A DNA stretch of 64,000 nt, taken from the NCBI GenBank assembly GCA_025267735.1, contig CM046307.1, positions 58,399,395-58,463,394 on the forward strand, given 5' to 3'. This DNA comes from Mactra quadrangularis (Eukaryota; Mollusca; Bivalvia; Venerida; Mactridae). Shown piece by piece: positions 20,921-35,050 of this stretch; within the stretch, counting starts at the first letter, position 1; each line of letters begins with the position of its first letter. A model generated the notes under the pieces. The model saw nothing but the letters and a program-made list of their open reading frames with translations, made no database searches and was not told where the DNA came from. A program made the position numbers and the translations under genes.

Positions 20921-23900
20921 ATAACACTGGGTTGAAAGTCAATCGTGCTAGCCTATGGTGTTGTAGTAAAGACATCCCGGTCCAATTTGAAATTTATTGA
21001 AAATACTTTACTTACAAGCCAGGCAAGAAACATATAATTGAAATAACATTTAAAAATACCTAACAGTGTTACGGTAACTTAGCCCAAAAATAAAGCAAGA
21101 AACTATCCCAAACTGAGGCAAAATCTTCGAATATTTTTAAAGGCGTAGGTAACACTATAAATACTTGTAACTAGTATTTTACTTTGAATTAATAAACATA
21201 CTGGATGAACAATTTCTAGACCCCAATGGCTTACATTATAAATGCACTATATGATTTAATATGCTCTGTTAAATTACTACAACTAGCATGTTCAAACATT
21301 CACTTGTTTAATGTATCAATTATCAAGAAATGTAATACAAAAATTAATAAATATGCAATAAATAGATCCAATGCACATTCAATGCATCAATTATTGCTAT
21401 ATAAAAAAGTTAAAAATATATTAAAAACGAAATTCGAGCCCAGGAGCAATCTTAGAGTTGTTTGTAATTTGAAATGTTTCAATAAAGCCACGTATCAAAT
21501 CCCTCTCCTTATTTCTCAGCGTTGTTCTGACATGCAACAAGAAGGAACAACCAAACATAAAACAACCTTGGCTTATCATGTAACAAAAGTAAACCTACAT
21601 GTGTCAACTCGATCATTCTCTTAAACTTTCCACTTCAGAATTAATGTTTAAGATAGTATTTCTCTATGACTGTCATAGTCTTGAATTGAACGCTTAATTA
21701 CAGGAATATAATTTCTCAATCTTGACAAATGTATAATAAATGTTAATAGAACACAATACGATCACAACTTGTTTTCATTCCTTTAGAAATAGGATTTTGA
21801 TAGCCGTTACCGATTGCCATTTTAACAATACACGATGATTATATCAAAAACTTTATTGTCCATCTATTGTTATCCCCATCAAACAAATATACCGATAATA
21901 ATCGGTACACGATCCACACTATATCAAATTCTTTATGACATGTTTCATTCATTTATCAATACAAATTTGCATAAAGTTTTATCATTATTTTACACAAAAA
22001 GACATCATAGTCATGGCCGTCCATCTTTCTGGACAATGGCGTTTAAGTATGTCAAATATCTATTCATGCTCATACAAGCAACACTGCTTGACTGTTCTAC
22101 ATCCGTATCTTTAGATTTGTATCAAGACCACTATATCACTTAAATTAATAAATCTACAAAGTGTGCCGACTATTATTAAATTTTCTCCATTCTTGCCATT
22201 TTTTCTTCATTGCCGTCAGGCGTTGGGAAGATACCAAATATATAAGCTTCATTTATCAAAAAAGCATTTGTCGCAATTTTGCTAATGCTGTATTGGCGAA
22301 GTTGGTGTATGCTAATCACAACATATGTGTAAGAAAAGGATTTTATTTGATAGAATGCAACTGGAATTAGTAATTATAGTGCAAGTCTAACATAAAAAAC
22401 TGAGCAAGCGCCAAGTCAGAATGGTAAAGCTTGACTTAACTCTGATATTACAAGAAGAATGCACGATGTGTACGTGTTCATGTGGTACCATATTGCTACA
22501 ACTATTTACACATTGCTTCAAGAAACCGCCACGTCGAAATGCCTATGTTTTTGACCTGGAACACTTACAGGACACTTACTGGAGCACAATACATTTTACA
22601 GAAATATTGATCTCTCACTGCCTTTTTACGCCCGCAACTACATCAACATGACAACCTTTGCATTTTATTCTTTTTTTCAAAACAACTTAGTACCGGTTAT
22701 GTTCTTTGATCTCATTCTTGTGACATGAAGTACGGGATGTTAATTCTATTTCAAGACTTGCTAAGCACATCGTCTATAAAATGTGGTGGAAACAACTATC
22801 TCGTATTCGATAGCTTTAGTGCAAATGTACATCTGTGTAATTTCGAAACATGAATACTTCAGAAATATTAATATTAAAATATACATCACATTCTACTATC
22901 GGTTCTTTAGGAATGTATCCGATGTTCCTAGTGCAAAGATACAATTGTTTATTGCCATGTCTGATAATGAATGCATTCTCTACAATAATTACAGCTTAAA
23001 TCATGGTTAATTTTGAAATATACATGTTTTCACTATTCATGCTGGTAAACATTTGCTTTACGATTAATTTGTTCAAACTTATTTGCAGCTGGTGAGGGTA
23101 ACCCCTGATATCAAAGGTTGAGATGAAAACATTTTCAAGCCTTCATATTTTATTCGTGAGATAATTTATAAATGTATCTTACGTATTCATTTAAGAATTT
23201 CAAGCCCATAAAATATAATAGGAGGGTCACCTATTACTCTTCACAGATGTTGTACGGTTCACTCTAGCGATGAAATCTTTTTGATCAATGTTACTTTTGA
23301 AAGGAGTTAGAATGATACATTATCATAGAAAATATGTTATAACTTAAATGTATAAAAGAATAGCAGAGGCTATCATACCGTGTCATCAGTTGCCTATTGT
23401 AAATGTTAGTCATTTGTCATTTTATAATCAGATACTAAAATATAAACTTTACAAAGCAAGGTGGATATAAAAAACATTGTTGATATCGAATAAACGGACA
23501 ACATTTACGAAAGCAATTATATATAATAGCTGTTTTTGTTACCATAATTCACTGAATAACCTTATCGACCATTTGCAAAACATATCTTGCCAGATCGACA
23601 TACATTGTATAGTGTTGATATAGTCTAGTTCTTACGATTGTTTAGAGATGTGTGTTGCTCATAGTATTAGTCAATAAAGAAATAAGAAGTGCATAACAGT
23701 TTATAACTCCAGGGTTGTGGAATTCCAAGATTTCTCCACTTGTCAACGGACAAGTGAAATCTAAAAATCATCTTGTTCGGTATAAAAATGCAATTGTCCA
23801 TTGGTTCAATACCAGTTCTCAAAAAGAAATACACATGTATAGTAAACTATAATATAAAATGCATATTAAAAGTGACAATAAATAATTGAGTGAAATATTT

Positions 23901-24424
23901 CAATGCTTAATATGATTGAAACTTTAACACATTTACATTATAAAGTATAGCTATCTTAGTGAATTTACAGCTAAAAACATTACTTGTCCACGAACGGGTA
24001 GGCTTGAAATATTTATTTGTCCACATACATAAATGTACGAATCAGGCAATTCGGGCATAAGAATTTCACACTCATAATTATTTTCCAACCATTGGTTAAC
24101 TCAATCGCAGATATTTTTATTTAGGATTAGTTAGTTCTATAGACAATCAACATCATTCTCAAACTATAGTTAAGTTTATTAAATACTCATATTTTTAGAA
24201 TTTGTTAGTTCCATAGACCCGATCATTATTTTCCAATGCTTGTGAAATTGTAAATGTAGATCAAACTATTCCGTTGTTGCCTCTAGAAAGGTTAAGAAGC
24301 TTTGATTAGAACTTCCCTTAAAGCTTATTAGTTTAGTTTGTCGCATTCAAAAGATTAAACAAATAATATGAAAACCACGAAACCGCATATGATGTGTCCC
24401 AAGCATATGTCTTTGCAGATTTTA
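20921..24424. other. Intergenic, no gene seen
   Basis: AT-rich. Plus-strand open frames at 21226-21624 (132 codons), 21835-22143 and 22421-22651 have low-complexity, AT-driven composition and no recognisable domain. No splice-bounded coding block is convincing. Confidence 0.5.
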
Positions 24425-24815
24425 TTAAGAATTGAAAAGTGGCTGATGTGTAAACTCGATACTAGAGTTGGATTTTAAATACATTTTTCATAAGTATGTT
24501 TGCTGATGAGATGTTATCAAAAACTTCATTTGTATACTATATGATTTGCAACCAATATATCATAATTTCAAAGACATCCTTCACACATTTATTTTGATTA
24601 AATTTAATTACAATTTTTGCTAACATTTATTTGAAATGTCAGTTTAATTGCTTAAAATCTAGAAAATCAGTTTATGACTATTTCACAATTAACGATATTT
24701 GAGTGAATACTATATTTTATACGATATACATATATAATGGCAGAGCATATATTGAAACTAATTATTGAAGTTAATTAAGCACGTATGAGGAAAGCAATAA
24801 TAATATTTGATAGAT
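24425..24815 (+). repeat. Left arm of ~3-kb inverted repeat
   Basis: The reverse complement of this segment matches 27005-27425 across at least 350 bp with small indels. Shared landmarks include 'taattaacttcaataattag', 'ctgccattatatat', 'tcaaatatcgttaattgtga', 'aaactgacatttcaaataaa' and 'taattaaatttaatcaaaat'. By eye, the central 200 bp is well above 85% identical and the outer parts are less so. Confidence 0.88.
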
Positions 24816-27004
24816 CTACTGTAGGCATGTGTACTTTTCTATCTTTTTTAATGGCTCTAGCCTTCTTTATTTCATCTTCGTGTTTTGCAATGTGTTCTTT
24901 CCGTAGCTTCAATTTATCTAAAGAGACAGCAAATTGAATTGAAATTATGATTAAGGTTGTCTGCAGTATAACAAATTAATTTAGCAATGTTATTTATTTG
25001 AACAACCAGTAGTTTTGCATTCAGAACATTGTTTATAGAGTAGGAAAACATAAAACTTTCTACTTTTCTAGAGTATATAAAAATTGCTTTTTACGGAGAC
25101 CCACCCCTTTCTAATGCTGTATAAAAAAGGTCAAAGATTGACACTGATGAGTGATGAAGGTGTGTGCTTAGTTCTAGTGATAGTCGAAGATTGGCATAAA
25201 GCGCCACAAAAACACACCGATACAATACCAGAGGGCAATTAACTGTATATTTGTTAACAATTTGAAGTATTCGTACATGTACATTACATTACATTACATT
25301 AACCTATATATGAGAATAACTTACTGAAAAGGTCGACACCCTTATCGCTAATGAAAAATACATTATTCTGATTCAGATATATTACGTCAGCATTATACGA
25401 TGTCTTTATACTTTCCATTATAAATATTTGTATTGTCAGTTAAAATATTGGAATAATTTTGTAATAATTTGGAAAATGTGTGATATATTAAACATATATT
25501 GCCATTCAAACAGTTGATATTAATAAGTTCAAAATGTCTTTTACAGTTATCATATTGTCAGTTGTACTATAGATTGTGCTCATTTAATGGAAATATATAA
25601 ATATGAAAATGGACAAGTCAAAGGGCAAATTGTGACAAGAAAAGAATACGATTGATATCACCATTGTTACATTTTCTTTGGAATAAATATACTAAATATT
25701 CTTGCCATTAAAGAGAAAAATCATCCGTTATCTACTATGTACATTGTATAACCTTTGTATATCTATAGTGAAGGAGTGCTTCTAACGTTGAATGTTTTGA
25801 AACGATTTTTTAATTCATAAAAGTATTGTAATGTGACCATCTTTGTATATACATGTGTTTTCCGTCCGATGGTCTATAAAGATCAAAGTGTGGCCAGGCA
25901 AGTGAAACATTAAATGGGTTATATTCACGCTGTTTATACCATTAAATTAAAATAATGAGTAATTTATTGTGTTAGTGATGTCCTTTGCCATTGCTTTTAT
26001 AATGTTTAAGTGATTTAAATGGACAATGAAACGAACAGAATATATCAATTTCAATACGTTTGATAAACATATGGTAAATTCTTTGAATCTATTCAAACTA
26101 GTATGATTTATTCTTTTTTCACTCAAAATTTGTAATTTTAACTTGTATTAACATATGTAAAATGTTCATAAGGTTGAAGATAAATTTTGAAAATTAATTT
26201 TAAGACGGAAATAATGTAGATGAAGTTAACAAATTCGTTTAATAAATTCAGACCAAAATCTGTACCACGACATAAATTATTCACCTTGTTAATTTGTACG
26301 TACATGAATGCAGGAACTGTAAAATTCTATATTACATTAAGAATTTATCGCATGACCCCAAATTTGAACGAGTTCGGATCACTTGGTATGTGTCCCCATT
26401 AATTTCAATACTTGTTTCTTCTTTTTCACTGCTCAACGGCAAACAATTGCCTTTGAAGACCAACCAGCATGATACTGAAAGTGCTAATCATATTATTAAA
26501 ATCATCAAATATAAAGGTATGCTTCGTGAATACAGAAAAGTGTTAGTATACCCAAAGCAAATACGTTCTTTGAAAGCACTAGTAGCAATTTGGATAAGCA
26601 GATTTTAAATATCAACAACTTATGCAACACTTTCATTGTACATAAAGCAATGTCAATTTTAAGAAAGCTATATGTGTTCCTTCTGCCAAATCATTGCTCT
26701 GAATGCAAATACGAGTAGCCATCGCTTGTGCAAAATGACAAGGTGTTCTTTTTAAATACATCTTATATTTATTAACTAAGCTATCTACATTGTACATATA
26801 CTTATTAAAGGACATTCTATATTTATCTGTCTCTGATTAACTTTATCTCATTTAATGCCACGTTTTAATTAGTTGTGTAACTATATATTTTATCAGCTAT
26901 ATTCAATTTATGGTAGAACTTATTGTAGATACGTGACATTAAAATAATTACCTGGCAATAGCTGTTATATAAAACAAATTAAGAAAAAATCGTGTTTGCT
27001 TGCA
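24816..27004. other. Spacer between inverted-repeat arms
   Basis: About 2.2 kb of AT-rich sequence between the arms. It includes a short (attac)4 run at about 25280-25300. A plus-strand frame at 26294-26608 (104 codons) is not recognisable and carries no transposase motif I can see. Whether the spacer is element interior or unrelated host DNA is unresolved. Confidence 0.5.
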
Positions 27005-27425
27005 TTGGCTCCATTATTTATTACTTTTGCTGTTCTCGTACATGTTTAATTAACTTCAATAATTAGTTTCACTATATGTTCTGCCATTATATATCGTATT
27101 AAATATAGTATTTACTCAAATATCGTTAATTGTGAAAAAGTCATAAACTAATATTCTAGATTTAAACAATTAAACTGACATTTCAAATAAATGTTAGCAT
27201 AAAATTGTAATTAAATTTAATCAAAATAAGTGCATGAAGGATGTCGAGGGACAGAATATCTTTGAAATTATGATATATATTATTTTGTATCTTTTTATAC
27301 GTTATTATTTTTGATAATATTCAATAGATTAGAAAATGAATGGGAAAACATAGACACGTTTATAAAAGCCAACTCGGGTAATGAGTTCACACAACATCCA
27401 CCATTAAATTCTCATTTCAATAATA
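27005..27425 (-). repeat. Right arm of ~3-kb inverted repeat
   Basis: Inverted partner of 24425-24815 (shared blocks listed there). The pairing extends at the outer side through 'tttataaaagccaactcggg'-type sequence, matching 'tttaaaatccaactctagta' in the reverse complement of the left arm. It then fades. Confidence 0.88.
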
Positions 27426-30400
27426 TATGTATTTTCTATCATTAATTTATATAATAGAAAAATAAATTTTTCCACTTCTTAAATTACCTATAAAGTATGC
27501 AATGAGATTTGCGTTCAGACTATTTGTAATAAAATAAAGTCACATACAATATTAGTATTTACGGATTACATTCATCAAAATGGTCGTTTTCTCCCTCGAA
27601 CTTAGAATAAAATACACATTAATAGATACAGATTAACAGGATGATTAGCAAAAACTATATATTACATTTTCTTTCTGAAAAGAATAAGCAAACCTTTGAC
27701 TACATGGTGACTAACCTCTGAAATATTCGCACGGAAACTGATTTAATATATTTCTTCTTATCAATATACTTCTGATGATTGTCCATTTCATGGAAAGTAA
27801 ACCATTACGTAGGGGTTTAAATCTCGTGTTTGTCATATAATCAAACAAAGCAACTATAATTCTTAACCAAATAATAGAACACGACTAAGCAAAAGATCAT
27901 TTCAATAATTCTATTTTAAAAATGATTGATTTGTTGTTTTATTTTTTTATGGTTCATTTGTATAAACCTCCACTAGTTTCCAGAAATATCTGCTAAATTT
28001 GAGGAATACGCGTGTACTTCAACAGTGTGCCACGGAAAAAAGTAATGTGGTGACCTATAATTATTTTGGCACTTTTTCTTTAGGGTTGTCTTGAAGAACA
28101 AAGATGCAAAATATTGAACAGTTTCTATGAAAATTTGATTTGAGAGAGTATGTCTTTAAGTACAGAGAAAAATAAAAGCTTTTGTTTAAATAGACCATAC
28201 ATAAGGTAGTTATCTCGAACTTCTGAGTTGAAAACAATTTTCCTAAAAAGTAACATAGCTGCTAACTGTAAATTGCACATTCTTGCAACTGAAAGTATCA
28301 ACAAGTACAAATCGCTCATTTTAATTGATAATAGCTATAGAACATTTTCTCAAAGGAATAGAAAAATGTGATTAAAAAGTCTAATGACAAATCTAGTACC
28401 AAGTCAAAACGGTATAAATAACCGGTACTCGCAAATATCTTTACCAACAATTTGACGATTATGTCAGATAGTTCTTTGTGTCGTCCTGTTTAATTTCTTC
28501 GTTTGTATTTGTTTCAAATTTTGCATTTGTGTCATGTTGGTGTTTAAAGTGTTCGTTTAAAGTTACCGGTACAAATTTACTGCGAATGCCCTTATATCGT
28601 TGAATACCCGCTACACTATTACGTCATGATTTATGTATAGTTTACAGTAGACATTAATCTTAAAATCACCTAAACTTGAAACAGCTCCATTGGCTTCGCA
28701 AGTCCATAAAAGGGAGGGATTTATTTTCAAGTTAACGTCCAAACTTCGGTCTCCTATCTTGAAACTTATTCAATTCAACGTTCCGATGTCTTTCCAATTG
28801 ACGAAGATTTAAATACTAACATAGAAATTCATTTGTAGAAGTATCAATTTATTTGTTCCTTATATAATCATGTTGACAAAAATTTGGCACTCAATATTCC
28901 GCGGTTTGTATGAAGTAGATCGGAAGAACGTTCCAATGTTGCCGACGATATACAAGTTGTTTACGTTTCTTACAATGATACATTGTGTTGTATATAATTT
29001 GTACGAGTTGTCATGTTTACCTTATTTGTTGTGGTAATTGTCACATTTTAAACTTTCATATATTTGATCTATTCTTTAAGTGGTCAGCTTTTACAAAATT
29101 ATATTTACGTTTTAATGCGTGATTTCGTCAGCATTTATTCTGATATAAAACATTATTGTTATTGTTTAGTATAAGAGCAATTGAGTAAAATATGGACTAC
29201 AAATAATAAAACACAGTTTCAAAAGGCAAAAATCCTATCTATCAATATTACAAAAAAAATCAGAGACAGTTTTATTCATTGTATGCTTGCAATTTGCCCA
29301 TCTTCTAGTTTAGGTTAATAATTAAAATGGAAAGATACGATAACTGGTTTGACATCGATTGGAATTAAGTTACCATTAGAAAAGGTTTATCGGGACCAGA
29401 TATGAGCAAGCATATCACATTTTGTCACATTGTAAAATAAACACAATCAACGTATTGAATACGCAATTGAATGTAAATGGTGATCAAAGAATGCATACGA
29501 ACTCTAAATAAGCATGATTTGGGAATTGAATTTATAATTGTTATAATAGATTCAAACTGTATTTTGGACGATATACTTTTTTTCTTATTGAATTATATAA
29601 TTGAGTTTAATGTGTTTTGCTGTAAAATCAAAGTGTGTCCATAATTGTCAAATGCCACATTATAAAATTACTTGTTATTAATTGTTATTATTTCATTATG
29701 AATTATTCCGAAACAGTTGTTGAATGAGTACTTTTTGCGTTATTATTATTATTATTTTAGTTTTTTAGTGTACGTAGTACGCTATTAATGTTCATATAAA
29801 TTCATATAAAATGTAAACGTCAAAGAAATAAAGAATACGTCAATTAAAGCAATAACAGAATTGTTGTAAGTTCTTCGAAGACATCATTTATTGAAATTAT
29901 GTAATATGTCTCTGTAAATTATCTTATTTATTGTATCATGTGTATAGCTGAGACTATGTTATTATTCCACAGGCAATGCCTCAAATCAAGACAAATTGAT
30001 ATCCAGTTTAAAGAGATATGTATCGTCAAAAGTAAAAAGAATAGTATACAATATTTTTCAGTTATTAAAAATTTGTCTTCACCGTTTTATAAAGAATAAT
30101 TATTATTAAGAAATGAAATTCAATTATTATAGCTATTGAGTATAATGCATTACCTAAACGGCTTTAATTCTGATTCAGAGAATATCATTTATTTCAGTCA
30201 TATAATACATTGGTTGGTATTGAAAGCTGTCTGATCAATGATTGTATTAGTATTTTTTTATTGCATCTCCAATGAAAATTGTTATGCATCATTATCATAA
30301 ATCTTTATATAACTAAACTTCATAATATGACATTCAAACTGTGGCAAGTGTTTATTTAGATGAGCATTATGAGTGATGCCTAAATTACATAGTGTTACTA

Positions 30401-30844
30401 AAATGTCTTGCATGTATACGTTTTTTATTATAGTTCGAACAAAAAACAAAACTCTGTTTATAATAACAATACAATGAACTAATCCACGACGAGTGATGCT
30501 CAAAATAACAATTACATAAACAATTGTGATATGTTTTACGAGTGTCTTATTTGTTGGTGTAATGGAAAAGCGTTCTACCATTACAAGCATGATTTACTAA
30601 GTGGTGGTGGTTATCCGCCATGCTAATTTTGTTAAAATGAATTACACAAATTTTATTTTCAATACTGCCTAACCCTGAAATGAATTGTCTCATTTTTAAT
30701 GTTTACCCAAACACGTTTTGTTATTTTGTACGCACTACATGTACGAATCTAAATATAATTATGTATATGTACATGTATATCAAAAGATAATAAAGTCGCT
30801 ATGTGTTTAAGTAAGAGTTTTTTACAACAGTCATTGTTTTTTTG
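27426..30844. other. Intergenic, no gene seen
   Basis: AT-rich sequence with no supported gene, RNA or repeat. Minus-strand frames at 28125-28319 and 30282-30590 have no recognisable domain. Confidence 0.5.
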
Positions 30845-30847
30845 TGT

Positions 30848-31019
30848 TTTTATTGGATTAGATGCCGTGTCAACACAAGATATGGTTATTTTTTCGGCGA
30901 TCGAACCAACTTAATTTTCCTGGAGCTTTGTCTATAACCAGTACTTAATTACTCTTCTACAAGATCGACACTTTCTTCATATACCTTAATTTTGGAGGGA
31001 AATCTGCATTGATGTCGAA
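30848..31019 (-). mobile_element. SINE type 1, diverged 3' fragment
   Basis: Carries the 3' half of the type-1 SINE on the minus strand in decayed form: 'attagatgccgtgtcaacac', 'ttcctggagctttgtctata', 'accagtacttaattactctt' and 'tctgcattgatgtcgaag'. The tRNA head is missing. It is clearly older than the copies at 5673 and 13548. Confidence 0.7.
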
Positions 31020-33590
31020 GGCGATTTTGTTATTAGTGGCAAATGTTTGTCCGGTAGCGTATTAATTTAACCATTCTGTGTGTCGGGCTATACATGAATG
31101 AAACTTACATTTCAGGCGGTTTTTATTTTCGTTATTTCTATTACAACTTTAAAGCAAAATAAAGCAACATTGGCACAAAATTATCAATTCGTAAGCTACC
31201 AATAAAATGTAGCGATTACGAAATCAAGCAAAATAACTAATACCACAGTAGTTCTAGTTGAATAAAGATCGACAAAGTTAGCCATTTTGTAAGTCTTTTT
31301 CACGCCGACGATTTGTTTTACCGTAAACATTAACCAATTAACGTTGGACCGGGTTTTTAATTAAATCGTTTATGATCGTGTCAGCTTCAATGTAAATCAA
31401 TTACTTTGATGAACGCTTAAAATACATTTGTGTTATTCTCCATTTACAGTTCTCAATTTTTCTATTTGTTTTGTTCCATCAAATCATTCACAATCACATC
31501 ATCTGTTATTTTTATGCAAATTTCTTCTTTTCTACGTTCACTCACTATCTCTGCATGCGTTCTTTTTTGAACCGGTAATTAGAGATCCAATTGCCTGCGT
31601 CTTTTCGTCTACTTTCCATACAAAATCATAATTTCCATAACACAATTTTACAATTTAAATGACAAATGTCTTACCATTGTAACAATGCTGCTAAATAACA
31701 AATTAAGTCCAAGTTTTTCAAGCACTCGTATTACCTACTCGAGTATAATACAAAGCTTTTCAAAAGCGTTTTCATATCGTTAATCATGTGTTACAGTACA
31801 TCAATACAGTGTCACGTCTTTTGTGTCGGGATGATATCGCTACTTTTGTTTAGTCATGTCATTCACTTGCTTCCCTATGGTACTTCATAAAAGGTCTTTC
31901 CTTGTCCAAATTTTCACAGAAGGTACAAAGAGATGATGGCTACCAAGGAACGTATTAGCACGTGGCAACATATTTTCGGTATCAATATTACCCAATAAAT
32001 CGTTGAATCTAATTAATAATCATTAAAGTACATTCGTAAATAATACTTAGTCTTTTCAGTCAATGCTTCAAGTGGCGGCAAAAAGTTCGATCCACAATAT
32101 ACTAGAGCGTTCCCTTTACATAAAAATATTGGGAAAAACTCTTCCCATCTGCCAGCGGTACTATTTTTGTGTTTTAATTGCGATAATTTTTCTATGAAAG
32201 TGTTTAAACCTTACACTATTCGGCATAGGATAAACATAATTTCAATTAGCATGAATTACAACGTATAAGTTTGACATCAGTGATCGAGCCAAAGGGTAAA
32301 TACATTTAAGGGGTTAACATATGTTCCCGTGGCTCTGTGAATTGTAAAAACTTTAAAGATTTATGTCAAGTTGTCGAACCCCGAAAACATTCCAAAACAA
32401 AACGTTAAATATTAATGCCCAATAAATTGTGGTTAATTTGACAACTGTCATTTTATAATGATTATGCCACATTAATGTTTACTGTTTGTTGAATAGAAAC
32501 ATTTTACACTGTAACAAGAAACTTGTTAGAGTTACCTATCCGCCCAGAATTCCAGATTTCAACTTTGCCTCATCTTTGGCACCAGTAATGTAAAGGAGTG
32601 CATTATGGCTTTAAATCAATGCGCACGTGTGCCTGTTTAGCAGTGCAAACTTTCCAGCTGCGTATTTGAAGGATGTAGTAATATGTGAACCAAAGCTTTT
32701 AATGACTTTAGTACTCATATGTTTGTGCACTTTTAACATATTTTATGTTTGAACAGATTTGCCTGTAAAGTGGAAAGCTAATATCCATAAAGCATCACGG
32801 CGTGTGTCATTGTTTCTCCGCGTCCAATCGAACCTTGGTTTTCAAAATCGATATGCTTTGTTTAATATGTTATATTATTACTTTATTCCAATTTAAATGC
32901 TCGTTCGTTAATTCGTAAATCAAGTTATGTTTTCATTGGATCAACACATCACAGCATGTTTTCAATAGTTATTATGCAAATAACTTGGTGTTATACAATT
33001 GCCGTTAATTGAATAATGTTCATAAATCATATTTCATGTATGTATATTGCAATTTGTATTTTATGTATTATATCGTACTTCACTTTTTGCTATAACTTTG
33101 CAAATTGTTTTCAATTTTATGAAATAAAATATAAGTTATAAGTTATCGAATTTATATTTCATTGTATGTTTACTGACTGAACAGCAATGTCCTCACTTCG
33201 TCGCTGCTAGTATATGTCCAGCAATCTTCCTAGGGAAACATTAAATATGTACGTTTTACTTTATACAGGTTTTCAACTACACCTGGTTGAAATATCTCAA
33301 TTGCAGGTACATATTTGTTCGAGAAAATCATAAGTGTTTCTATAATTGCTGGAACCAGGAGTCTTGCAATCTCACTTCACAAATAAACCACTAACTTTGT
33401 TTTATGAGTCTTCAAATGAATTATAAACTTGGTTGAACGGCGATTTGCATTTTTTGGAAATGGTTGTTACACCAGGTTTAATAAACAGACCATCTTTTTA
33501 CCATCTTACCCTCGTGGAACAAGATACTCAAATAAGGTGATATTTTATTAAAATGTTTCATAACTATCACTGGTTTATTACGATGAAGTT
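31020..33590. other. Intergenic, no gene seen
   Basis: AT-rich with a few GC-richer patches (31300-31400 and 32040-32160). A frame at 31428-31631 is serine/phenylalanine-rich and not recognisable. Nothing is supported as a gene. Confidence 0.5.
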
Positions 33591-33593
33591 CGC

Positions 33594-35050
33594 TTAACCC
33601 TTTGACTACCTCATAAATGTCTCATATTCTTAGAATTATTGTTGTCCACAGTAAATTATACACTACAATGTTACCAACAAGACAATGTCTGTGACATTAC
33701 ATATATGTTCAATGTATTGTTTGTCATACTTAAACACAACATTTGACTATATTATGTCGTTTGTTCGATTGTTTCATTGTGAAACTACAAATTATTACTA
33801 AGAGCCCGGGAAAAGAGAAAAATGAATCGTTTATTTATATTTAACTTTTCACAAGATACAAAATTCATTTACGAATTTATTTGTTAGTCAAATGTACGAA
33901 AGTAATTAATCATTATTCTGTTATTCTGAATTGCTTAAACAAAGCTTTTTTAAGGCATGTTTTTAACATGTTTTGTTATTACAAAACTACCTCAATCATG
34001 CATGCGGTACAATGTGATCAGGTAAAGCTGTATACTTCAGATGTACGACAGAATCCTTATTGTCTTCTTGTTTCGTTTAATTGGCGGATATGTTACTTTA
34101 AGTTTCATTTCAATTTTTATAAGCTATTCTTTCATGACGTCTTGGCTAATGTTCAGTGAGTTTATGCATGATTACAATTTAAAGAAATTTTGTGCATATG
34201 ATTTCAAATGTATAATTTTATGGTTGTTTCCGTCGTTATTTACGTCATTAATATCGAGTACTGACGATGGCGCTAATATATTTTCTGTTGTTTTCTCTTT
34301 GAAAATATCAATAGCGTTTATTCTTTGCATTTGTTTCAGGATGCTTTGTATGTATCTTAATTAAATTACAAGTTTAGTATAGTTAATTGATGCACTTTTT
34401 GTTATTTGTAAATGCATGCATAACCTAACCGAAATAAAACTTGAACATGTAATCGTTTATTCGTTTTCCTTCTTACGATAATATTGTTATTTTTCTTTTT
34501 CAGAATACATAGAAAAATCCAGTAGATGTCTGATAAAATTCAAATGCATCATGTAATAGTGTTCACATATAGTTACTAGACATTGGAAATTTATCTAACG
34601 AGATCTTCTGCAATTTTCATGCCTCAATCATACAGACTACTATGATTGACAACGATTGTGCAAAACGTTTATAATATATTCTTAAACATGTAGCGACAGT
34701 ATACACGATAAATATGGGTGATGAATTACGTAGCATTTACTTATCTATTTAAATAAATAAGGTCTATGAATAGATGTTTCAAATTTTAAGATTTATAGAT
34801 TCAATCTTATTTAGGAGTGTACAATATCGACTCAGTTTTCATTTTTTAAAGAAAACTTTTAATTACCGACTTTGTAACAAAATTGACAGTTTTGTAATCA
34901 CCCGTTAAGTGATATCACAGTTAACGATCTCCATTTTTCAGATCATGTCAGAATATGATTGAAATAATATCAGATGTGAAAAATATATCTTTCATTTAAA
35001 GAGAGTTAAAAATTCACACGCCTTGAAGGTGTCGCTAGGTACATCAGATG
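33594..35050 (-). repeat. Old interspersed repeat, copy 1 (inverted)
   Basis: The reverse complement aligns with 37985-39560 in the same block order. Block Y (34880-34960) contains 'catattctgacatgatctg' and 'atatcacttaacgggtgatt' on the minus strand. Block X (33600-33745) contains 'aatgtcacagacattgtctt' and 'gttggtaaca' on the minus strand. Between them, shared stretches such as 'cgttgtcaatcat' and 'aacatctattcatagacctt' also match copy 3. Open frames at 33881-34364 lie inside the repeat and show no domain. Confidence 0.75.

Noticed and set aside
21226..22651. Series of plus frames of 76-132 codons
   Set aside because: Composition is AT-driven, with no domain, no consistent splice sites and no repeat motif.
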